A stretch of DNA of 64,000 bases from positions 412,808 through 476,807 of the forward strand of contig JAHDOV010000004.1 in the NCBI GenBank assembly GCA_018434685.1. Reading direction: 5' to 3'. The first letter of the stretch is position 1. The number at the start of each line of letters is the position of its first letter. The notes below the pieces were generated by a model. It was not told the origin of the DNA and made no database searches. It saw only the letters and a list, made by a program, of their open reading frames with translations. Shown here piece by piece: positions 26,701 through 34,303 of this stretch. Both the position numbers and the translations under genes were made by a program. Source of the DNA: Deltaproteobacteria bacterium. Its GTDB lineage: Bacteria; Desulfobacterota; Desulfomonilia; UBA1062.

Positions 26701-27435
26701 CTAATTTTCATAGAAAGAACTCCCGGACCACAGCTCTGCAAAATCTGCCGGCTGCAGCGACCTGTTGTAGATTACGAGGCAGCTCCTCTGTGGAATCCCC
26801 CCGAGAAATACTGCATTGGGCAAAGGGCTGTTTCCCGGTGGCAGTCCATTGAGCCACCGGGCGGCATCCACACAAGGAGTATCGCCCGCAGTGACATGAT
26901 GCAGGACACCCTCTTTTTTGGTATGGATTTCAGCATCGTTCAGATAAGCCCTGGTATCTGGATGATCATCGCGCTCGAATGCCTTGTGCGCGGGAAAAGC
27001 GGTGTGCACAGGTCGCAGTCTGCTGAGTTCGCCGGTCAGCTCATGTAAGGTTTTAAGACCCTTGAGGAAGAGATCTTCCATGGAGCTCCAGGTTTCTTCA
27101 AGGACAACAGGGAGCTCCTTCCAGTTATCTTCCCAGTCTGCAAGATATCCTGTCCCGATAATCAGGCAGGGAAACGGCCTGCCGATACTGTCGTGGCTGT
27201 CTCTCACAAGACCGCAGACGAGGTGGCATTTTTTTGTCCCCCTGGCCCAGAACCGCCAGGAGTTCAAGCTGTGATTATCCCCATGTCTCATCATCCCAAA
27301 ACCGGTTTCAACCCAGGTGCAGAAGGCATTAAAGAGCGGCACATCCGACCCGAGCCGGATAAAATCGCGAGCTACCGGATGTTTGCCGAATGCTGCCCAT
27401 ACCCAGTCCTTGTTTGATCTCAGCGATCCCAGCAT
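26701..27435 (-). CDS. tagF: TagF-like T6SS accessory protein
   Basis: A 244-residue protein of the TagF/ImpM family: FGKHPVARDFIR, then FNAFCTWVETG, SWRFWARG and the FPCLIIG strand. In Pseudomonas, TagF acts as a post-translational repressor that is relieved by PppA or Fha signals. The start lies 16 nt inside the end of tssM, in another frame, so translation is coupled. Its presence beside a kinase, phosphatase and FHA set fits a phospho-controlled T6SS. Confidence 0.9.
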   Translation of the reverse strand: MLGSLRSNKDWVWAAFGKHPVARDFIRLGSDVPLFNAFCTWVETGFGMMRHGDNHSLNSWRFWARGTKKCHLVCGLVRDSHDSIGRPFPCLIIGTGYLADWEDNWKELPVVLEETWSSMEDLFLKGLKTLHELTGELSRLRPVHTAFPAHKAFERDDHPDTRAYLNDAEIHTKKEGVLHHVTAGDTPCVDAARWLNGLPPGNSPLPNAVFLGGIPQRSCLVIYNRSLQPADFAELWSGSSFYEN

Positions 27436-30400
27436 GGAGCGATAGTCTCGGGAACATTCCCCGGCCCGGATGCCAGCAGGTTCAATACCGGAGTGCTGCC
27501 CACGATCCGGTACTGCACCTTGATATACTGAATTTTCATGCTTCTCAGAGAGGCCTTCTCCCTGGGGAAATCATCCGGAGAAAACGTGTGTTGACCGGAT
27601 TTGAAATCCTCAAGGAACCTGGCAAAGGCTAAAGACCCCGAGTAGCGTTTTGTCAGGACAAGATTGCCCACCTCTATGGAAAACACAACATCGCCGCAGC
27701 TTCCCGGTATCCACTCGAAGACCTTGCGGACCGGATAATTGAGATTCGACAGATTCGTTGTAGTCCCGGCGCACTGAAGTTCGAGATGGGTGGCATGAGG
27801 CTTCATGGTTGCCTTGGGGTTCACGTCTGTGGGCAGTCCGGTGATGGTGACGCTATAGCTGGACTGTACACTGCGGGGTCCTTTCGTGAGAAACGTCATG
27901 AAGGACTTTTCAAACGGGACGCTTCTTCCCAGGACCTCCTTTGCAAAATAACCCTTGGCCGGAGACCTGCTGATGAAGGCAGAGGCGTCACCTTTTACGA
28001 ACTGTATTGCATAGCCGTCTTTTTCTAAAAGGATATTGTTCACCGTGAGGGGGTCCGCTACCCCTTTGACCTCCATGAGGACATCCTTTGCCCACAGCGA
28101 CTGAAGGTGACAGGCCGTCTCCTGGCACGAGTAGGCCCAGAGATAATCAAGAGGGCCTCGCACCACCTTCCAGAACTCCTCGCGTGCAGGCACGCCGCTT
28201 GCCTCGATAAGGCTGTTCAGTGCAGAGTGTGCTGCGTGGAATTGAGAGGAGCTGCCCGATGGTTCGTCTTTGAAGGTCAGCGTGGTCAACTCAAAGGCGC
28301 CTTTCCGGGAGGCAGTTACCAAAGGGGCAATCTCTTTTATGGCACTGAAGTATTCCAGATATGCCTTTGCCGCAGCGAGCTGTGAATCAAACGGTATGTC
28401 ATCGGAGGCGGTCCCCACCTTTTTCTGAATCGTATTCTTGAGCTTGGCCCCTTTCTTCGTTGCCTGGGCAAGAACCCCGTCTTTGGCGATATCCAGCTTG
28501 GACGCCATGGTTTTCACTGCCTTAAAGTCTTTTATGAGCCGCAGCCAGTTCGGCACATCATCTTTGTCACAAAACGGCTCCAGTTCGTACACCATTTTAT
28601 CAAGCAGGGCGAGATATGGTCCTTCACCGGCTGCAACCCTCGACGCTGCCTGCATCCATTCATCCTGTCCCTTGAGCCGGTCTGCGCCGTCGGAAAAAGA
28701 GAGGCCGAACGTGTGCCATGCCTCGACATAGGCCCTGGCATACCACTGTTCAAAGGCCTGCCGCCCCGGGGAGATCACGAGCGGATCAGCCAGCGCTGAT
28801 TCCATTTCCTTCAAGAACGTTTCGATCTGATCTCTTCCTGCGCGGGTCAGCGAGGGAGACACGACTGCTTGACCGTCTACGTCCAGGCTTCCACCCCAGA
28901 AATCGACCATCTTCACTTTCGGCAGGTCTGATGTCTCATTTACCCAGGCTGCAAGCCAGTTGAGGTTGGTGCTTTTCACGGTCACGATATGGGCCAGCAC
29001 CTTCTCCAGATCGAGCTTCTCGGAGTTGAGAGTTCCCAGGTCACTCTCCCAGGCAATGCTGTACAGATACAGGGCAGAAAAACTCTGGCTCAGTTCATCC
29101 ACAAATTCCTGACCGGTCAGACCCGGTTCGAAGGTAGGTTGCGGGAGTTGGGTCAGATCCTGAAGTTCTCCTCCATCGAGCCGGGCTTTCAGCAGGTTGA
29201 TTCTCCTGACAAGATGGGCCACAGAGACACCGAGCAGCACATCGGGAGTAGCTTCGGAAAAGCCCGACACGCCATCGGTCATACGTTTATCGAATGGTTT
29301 TAGCAGTTGCCCTCTGAACTGCGAGGAGCAGGTATTCTTAAGACTGGTTTCCACCTCCTTGCTCTTGCTCAGACCAAGCCTTGGTATCCACCATCCGGCA
29401 TTATGGCCCTCAACACGGACTGCAGCCTCTCGGAAACGGTCCATAATCCCGACATCGGCCAGCAGTTCACCCTTTAAGACCGGGGGATGAGAGAATTCAC
29501 GGGAGATTGTTCTCAGGGCAGTCAGGTTCTTTACGAAAGAAAAACTCAGCAGACCGCACAAGGCAATGATCAGTGCCATGCATGCGACGAGCCCCAGGTT
29601 TCTCGTGAGCCTGTTCCAGGCGAGAGAGGTTTGGGTGGGTGCAAAGAGATCCCGCTGGCTCGGGAGGATTTTTGCAAAGATGTCGTGGAGGAACAACCCT
29701 TTATTGGTTCCCGGCAGGATCTCCCGCTCTTCGATGAGGTTGAGTTCACTCAAGAAATGCGAATAGGGTGTCCCCTCCTGGCGGCCGCTGCTGAAGTAGA
29801 GACCTTGAAGGATTGGAGTCTCCTGGTACGGATTTTCCTGGAAGGCCCCCTTCATGAAGGCCTTGAGGCCGGGGCCTACCCGTTCGAATTCTTCCGGGAA
29901 AAGCAACAGCGTCGGATCGAGGTCACCTGAGGAGGGTTTATGGAAAAGGAGCAGCCTGATGCTTCTCAGGCGCTGTCCCACCGTAAGGAGCACGCGCTCG
30001 GTAAAGGCAACAGGGTCCTTAGAGCCTGCATGGTTGATGGATCCCATGGCCTGTTCGAGATCTTCCTCGGAGAGTTGCTGGGAAAAACTGGTCATTCCCT
30101 GAATCAGATCGCACTTGGTTACCAGGACATATACGGGGAATTTGCTTCCCAGAACACGCATCAGCTCATTGATACGCTGCCTGATGGTGCGGCCGTCGTC
30201 CTCGAGCACGGAAGACTGGGAGTCGAACAGCTTGTCCGCTGCCAGGGAAATCACCAGCCCGTTTAAGGGTTCCTTCCTGCGATACCTGGCGAGCAGGGAG
30301 AGGAATTTCTGCCATTCCTCCTTGTCTCGGCCCTCGTCGACAGGGATGGCATACCTGCCCGCTGCATCAAGGATGATCGCCTGCTCGGAAAACCACCAGT

Positions 30401-30875
30401 CTATGTTCTTCGTCCCGGAAAGGCCGGAGACGTGGTGAACCTCGGCAAAGGGGGAAGAAAGCCTGGCGCTCGTGATGGCCGTGGTTTTCCCCGAACCGCT
30501 CTCGCCGAGGATCAGGTACCAGGGCAGCACATACATCGGATTCCCGTATTTTTTCAGATGCGATGACCTGAGCGTATCCATGGCATCTTTCCAGTTCTGC
30601 TGGAGATCCGCTGACGACTGGCGCTCATCCGATTGTAAGGACCGCGCATAGGATTCATCCTGCTCGATGATCTGGCTGACAAAGCGCTGTTCGCGTTTCC
30701 TCAGCAGTATCTTCCGGAGAAAGATCAGTGCCACTCCGATACCGAAAAGTCCGAACAGGATAAAGATGCCCACCCACCAGGGCCAGTCTATGACCAGGAC
30801 GATTCCGAAGATCAGGAGAACGATCAGTATGACCGGGGCGACTATAAGAGCTGCTTTTATCATTTTCGCAATCAT
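27420..30875 (-). CDS. tssM: TssM (IcmF), T6SS inner-membrane complex protein
   Basis: A 1151-residue IcmF protein. Two transmembrane helices lie at ~5-55 (LIVAPVILIVLLIFG and WVGIFILFGLFGIGVALIF), followed by a cytoplasmic P-loop domain with GESGSGKTTA at ~125, and a third helix at ~430 (LVACMALIIALCGLLSF). A large periplasmic part of ~700 residues follows, which in other species contacts TssJ. The Walker A motif is intact, so ATP binding is possible. The ATG at 30875 follows GAGG by 6 nt; a TTG 12 nt further upstream overlaps this site and is not used. Confidence 0.95.
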   Translation of the reverse strand: MIAKMIKAALIVAPVILIVLLIFGIVLVIDWPWWVGIFILFGLFGIGVALIFLRKILLRKREQRFVSQIIEQDESYARSLQSDERQSSADLQQNWKDAMDTLRSSHLKKYGNPMYVLPWYLILGESGSGKTTAITSARLSSPFAEVHHVSGLSGTKNIDWWFSEQAIILDAAGRYAIPVDEGRDKEEWQKFLSLLARYRRKEPLNGLVISLAADKLFDSQSSVLEDDGRTIRQRINELMRVLGSKFPVYVLVTKCDLIQGMTSFSQQLSEEDLEQAMGSINHAGSKDPVAFTERVLLTVGQRLRSIRLLLFHKPSSGDLDPTLLLFPEEFERVGPGLKAFMKGAFQENPYQETPILQGLYFSSGRQEGTPYSHFLSELNLIEEREILPGTNKGLFLHDIFAKILPSQRDLFAPTQTSLAWNRLTRNLGLVACMALIIALCGLLSFSFVKNLTALRTISREFSHPPVLKGELLADVGIMDRFREAAVRVEGHNAGWWIPRLGLSKSKEVETSLKNTCSSQFRGQLLKPFDKRMTDGVSGFSEATPDVLLGVSVAHLVRRINLLKARLDGGELQDLTQLPQPTFEPGLTGQEFVDELSQSFSALYLYSIAWESDLGTLNSEKLDLEKVLAHIVTVKSTNLNWLAAWVNETSDLPKVKMVDFWGGSLDVDGQAVVSPSLTRAGRDQIETFLKEMESALADPLVISPGRQAFEQWYARAYVEAWHTFGLSFSDGADRLKGQDEWMQAASRVAAGEGPYLALLDKMVYELEPFCDKDDVPNWLRLIKDFKAVKTMASKLDIAKDGVLAQATKKGAKLKNTIQKKVGTASDDIPFDSQLAAAKAYLEYFSAIKEIAPLVTASRKGAFELTTLTFKDEPSGSSSQFHAAHSALNSLIEASGVPAREEFWKVVRGPLDYLWAYSCQETACHLQSLWAKDVLMEVKGVADPLTVNNILLEKDGYAIQFVKGDASAFISRSPAKGYFAKEVLGRSVPFEKSFMTFLTKGPRSVQSSYSVTITGLPTDVNPKATMKPHATHLELQCAGTTTNLSNLNYPVRKVFEWIPGSCGDVVFSIEVGNLVLTKRYSGSLAFARFLEDFKSGQHTFSPDDFPREKASLRSMKIQYIKVQYRIVGSTPVLNLLASGPGNVPETIAPCWDR

Positions 30876-30883
30876 GGGTATCC

Positions 30884-31561
30884 TCAAGGTGCTACGCTTA
30901 GGATTGTTTCGCCGATATTATGCAGAATGAACCGGTACAGGATGAAGAGAACAAAGTAGAGCGCCACGGGCAGGCCCAGGCAGGAGATGGTGAACAGCGA
31001 AAACCTGGAGGGTTTCCTGTCCGGGGAGGCGGCCTGTGAAGCGGCAGGATATGCCTCGGGAAAGAGCTCCCCTTTCTCTAACGCCGGAATCCCCACGGAG
31101 CTTGCCAGGAGAACCTTCAAGTTGGAGGTCTTCAATTGTTCGAGCAGGTATGCGTCGTCAACATTACCGTAACGGCCCTTAAATCCCATTGCCAGGCACA
31201 GATAGTACACCTCTCTCACATCATTCTGGTGCGGCCCGATGGCATTGAGACGGTCAAAGAAGAGCTCTCCTGCATTCGTGGTCTGATAGTAGAGGCGCTG
31301 AAGGGGCTCCCTCTGCCAGCGGAGTCTGTCGTTCCATGGAGAATTCATGATGGCCTCATCAATCCACGCACACATCGCAAAACGTGCCGAGACATAATCC
31401 TCCTCGGCCGCAGTGCCCGGGGATATACTCTGACGGCTCTGGGTCATCAGGCGTTCGATATCCAGGCGTACCTGGTCAAAGCCGGGCTGTTTTTTCGCCA
31501 CGGTCTTGAGGAAATATACGACATAGGCAATGAGTTCTACGAAACAATCACTTAAGTGCAT
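30884..31561 (-). CDS. tssL: TssL (DotU), T6SS inner-membrane anchor
   Basis: A 225-residue DotU-type protein with the cytoplasmic helical domain (VSARFAMCAWIDEAIMNSPW, FFDRLNAIG, EVYYLCLAMGFKGRYG) and a single C-terminal transmembrane helix (LGLPVALYFVLFILYRFIL). There is no peptidoglycan-binding OmpA extension, so cell-wall anchoring must come from another protein. The ATG at 31561 is 2 nt after the tssK stop, with GGGAG 9 nt upstream. Confidence 0.94.
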   Translation of the reverse strand: MHLSDCFVELIAYVVYFLKTVAKKQPGFDQVRLDIERLMTQSRQSISPGTAAEEDYVSARFAMCAWIDEAIMNSPWNDRLRWQREPLQRLYYQTTNAGELFFDRLNAIGPHQNDVREVYYLCLAMGFKGRYGNVDDAYLLEQLKTSNLKVLLASSVGIPALEKGELFPEAYPAASQAASPDRKPSRFSLFTISCLGLPVALYFVLFILYRFILHNIGETILSVAP

Positions 31562-31563
31562 GA

Positions 31564-32949
31564 TCAACTTCTCCCTACTACCATGAGTTCAACCGATAAA
31601 TCCTCGGGTGCCGTATCCCAGTACAGTGCCAGGTTTTTCACCTTTTGCACGCTGGTCCACTGATCGTTGTGATGGTCGATCTGAAAGTACAGGGCGCCTG
31701 CGCGGCGCGGGAGTTCCTGGGGGGGGGAGGAGAGATGTTTCAGGGCGATGGCCGGAAGGGCCCGCACAATCAGGAGAGGGAGCTGTTCTCTGGAGCTCAG
31801 TTTTGCGCCGGTGTCCAGAGAGCTGAGCACTGATCCCTGCTCCTGTTCGGTCTCGATAACCAGATAAAAGCGGTTTTTTCCTTCGAATATCGCAGGCGGG
31901 AGTTCAGCGAAATAGTAGGTGCCGTCGTAGTCAAGCTGAAACACATATTCGGGCCCGGCAGTGATCTCGTCTAATAAAGAGGTGATCATACTCTGTGCCC
32001 GGGAAAAACATTCTCCGAGATTCTTGTGGTGATATCCCATCCCCGGGGTTTTCTTCTCTGCGGTCTCACCCGTGACCGATATGGTGTTCGAGAAGGAGGA
32101 GAGCTCGCCGATCAAAGACCGCAGGTGGCCATAGACCATCCAGGGATGAACCGATTTTTCATCGGTCAGATGAAAGAGCCCGGGGATATAGCGATTGAGC
32201 GTTCTCTGGGCGAGCAGATAGACCATGTCACGCGCCCCGAATTCAGCACTATGGATGCCCCGCCCGCGCTTATATTCCTCGAGCTGGTGCCCGCGGGCCG
32301 AGACCTGATCCCTGATTTCCCTGACAATCTTCTCGAGCAGGTCAGAGGCGGAGATGGTAAGGCACGGAGGGATGAAGGTCTTGGAAAGTACAATCTCGCT
32401 GCCGCTTCTTTCCAGTTGAGCCAGGGGAATGATCTCATAGTCCCCGAAACGGTCCTGTTCGGTTTCCCAGAATATCTTCAGAACATAACTCAGCCTCTTG
32501 AGCTGTGCGGATGGCCCGTCCTGGTAGAGATCCCGGACCTCTTCTGGCTCTGCCGGCGCGACGAACCTGGTCGTCACCGCAGAGAGGCCTTCATTGGCGG
32601 TAAGAGCGGTCACATTCTCACCGTGATTCGTCCATTTTTTCAGCCCGAGATATATGGTGAAAGGTTTACCGCCCTCCACCCACTCATCTTCAAAATACCG
32701 TGATTGGACGAGCGCATTTTCAGGCAGAACCACATAGGTTGCATCGGGGAATATGAATTCTCCGGCCAGGAGTTGAAAGCTCTTTGTGCCTAACGCGGTA
32801 CGCTGAATTTCCATATTCGCAACTCCCCACATATGGGGGTTGGGATAGCGGTACAGAGGGGTCAGGAGAGATTGGTAATAGCGGTCCGAGAGCTGAAAAT
32901 GCTGTGGCTGGAGAAAGAGCCCCTGATGCCATAAGAGTTGTCGTTCCAT
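31564..32949 (-). CDS. tssK: TssK, T6SS baseplate-membrane adaptor
   Basis: A 461-residue TssK with the N-terminal family block WHQGLFLQPQHFQLSDRYYQ, the YFEDEW motif and a C-terminal domain with YFQIDHHNDQW. TssK trimers connect the baseplate to TssL and TssM. The ribosome-binding site GGGAG overlaps the end of the tssJ reading frame. Confidence 0.94.
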   Translation of the reverse strand: MERQLLWHQGLFLQPQHFQLSDRYYQSLLTPLYRYPNPHMWGVANMEIQRTALGTKSFQLLAGEFIFPDATYVVLPENALVQSRYFEDEWVEGGKPFTIYLGLKKWTNHGENVTALTANEGLSAVTTRFVAPAEPEEVRDLYQDGPSAQLKRLSYVLKIFWETEQDRFGDYEIIPLAQLERSGSEIVLSKTFIPPCLTISASDLLEKIVREIRDQVSARGHQLEEYKRGRGIHSAEFGARDMVYLLAQRTLNRYIPGLFHLTDEKSVHPWMVYGHLRSLIGELSSFSNTISVTGETAEKKTPGMGYHHKNLGECFSRAQSMITSLLDEITAGPEYVFQLDYDGTYYFAELPPAIFEGKNRFYLVIETEQEQGSVLSSLDTGAKLSSREQLPLLIVRALPAIALKHLSSPPQELPRRAGALYFQIDHHNDQWTSVQKVKNLALYWDTAPEDLSVELMVVGRS

Positions 32950-32953
32950 AAAA

Positions 32954-33475
32954 CTATTCTCCCTTGGGTGTTAATATCTGTTGTGGTCCCAGCACAAGGT
33001 TGATATCCATCTTCTTGGGAACCGATTTTCTGCTCACCCCCACCTTCTGTGTCGGGATCTTGTAAAAACGAACGATCATGTTCTTGTCGATGGTGTAATA
33101 CCCGGCTACTATGGCGATATACTTTGCCCCTTCCGCCCGGTCCAGGGTCTCATTGAGCTCCTGACCCGGATGGACGATCAGCCTCTTGGTAACCGCCACA
33201 CTGGCATCAAAGATGCTGCAGTCCAGGAGTTGGTATATGCCGTCAGGATCGTCTGAGAGTTGATGGAAGGTGTTGGGATCTTTGAGCTGATACACACACA
33301 CCGACAGGGTGTGCGATGTGCCGTCCTTGAAATTTAATTTCTCATCGGCATTGAGATGGAGAGTTATGGCGTCTTGTTCATACTCCCATCTCGGGGGGGT
33401 GCGCGAGGCACAGGAGCAGACAAGGGGAAGGATAAAAGCAAGCAGCATTATGCCGAGGATAAACCTTTTTACCAT
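32954..33475 (-). CDS. tssJ: TssJ outer-membrane lipoprotein, copy in the T6SS operon
   Basis: A 173-residue lipoprotein: a signal peptide ending in the lipobox VCSC with a mature N-terminal Cys-Ala, then PPRWEYEQDAITLHLNADE, the loop LSVCVYQLKDPNTF and the FYKIP strand. It tethers the TssLM complex to the outer membrane. The ATG at 33475 follows AAGGAGGT; an in-frame extension upstream has no site. A second copy of similar sequence is at 40.5-41.1 kb. Confidence 0.94.
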   Translation of the reverse strand: MVKRFILGIMLLAFILPLVCSCASRTPPRWEYEQDAITLHLNADEKLNFKDGTSHTLSVCVYQLKDPNTFHQLSDDPDGIYQLLDCSIFDASVAVTKRLIVHPGQELNETLDRAEGAKYIAIVAGYYTIDKNMIVRFYKIPTQKVGVSRKSVPKKMDINLVLGPQQILTPKGE

Positions 33476-33589
33476 GATACCACCTCCTTGGTAACCGCTT
33501 GTGCAGCCGACGGTTATTTTGGGGCTACAAACTCTAGAGCAGTCTCTGACCAATACTGTCCTGCATACCGTAACGATCCGGGCGGGATA

Positions 33590-34300
33590 CTATTTCACGA
33601 ATAATTTCTGGCAATTCTTTTCAAACTCCCGCAGGAAATCTTCCATGAATCGGCCTGATTCATACCACTGCTTGAACTGATGAAACGTTTTTTCATACAG
33701 ATCAAAGGATTCCGCCTTTTTCAAGGGGCCAAACTTCAACGAGCCGCCTGTTTTCGATGATATGTTCTGCGGGTCCAGCTCGGCGAGGATTTTGTCCAAT
33801 GAGGTGGATGCGGCGATTTTAAAGGCCTGCTGTGTAACGAGGAAGGCCTTCTTGATCTGTCCGAGGTGCTCCTCCAGGGGTTGAGCCGGGCCTTCTCCCT
33901 CCAGGTTCTCTCCAATGACGTGTCGAATGGTCTCGTTGCCTGCCGGGCATGTTGCAAACGTAGAGTTGATCACCCCGATGAGCTGGTTGACGATATCGAA
34001 GATGGTGTTTAAGGATAACGCCAGACGCTCGAGGACCTCGGGGGAAGAGAGATCTTCCCTGCCTGCGGTTTTGCCCAGGACGAGCCGTACCACACGGTCG
34101 ACGACTTCCTGTTCCGAATGAACGCTTGCAGGTACCGGGAGGAATCTGGCACCGAGGTCCTGTATCACCGATAGCCGCTGCTCAAGGGGCAGCTCGTTGA
34201 GTTCGGCGTCCAGATAGTCTTCAATCGTCCGGGAGGCATCCCGGGGTGAGGATGCATAGAGCTTCGATATCTCTTCGATAAGCGTCTGGGTGGAAGTCAC
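33590..34300 (-). CDS. Stand-alone domain resembling the TagH C-terminus
   Basis: A 236-residue soluble, helical protein starting at GTG behind AAAGGA. The C-terminal half (LEEHLGQIKKAFLVTQQAF, DKILAELDPQN, YEKTFHQFKQWYE, FLREFEKNCQKLF) matches the pattern of the helical domain found behind the FHA domain in T6SS TagH/Fha proteins. There is no FHA domain. The double-FHA protein at 4.8-5.7 kb lacks this domain, so the pair may be one protein split in two. The gene starts 3 nt after the preceding stop codon. The family assignment is by motif only. Confidence 0.65.
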   Translation of the reverse strand: MTSTQTLIEEISKLYASSPRDASRTIEDYLDAELNELPLEQRLSVIQDLGARFLPVPASVHSEQEVVDRVVRLVLGKTAGREDLSSPEVLERLALSLNTIFDIVNQLIGVINSTFATCPAGNETIRHVIGENLEGEGPAQPLEEHLGQIKKAFLVTQQAFKIAASTSLDKILAELDPQNISSKTGGSLKFGPLKKAESFDLYEKTFHQFKQWYESGRFMEDFLREFEKNCQKLFVK

Positions 34301-34303
34301 AGC

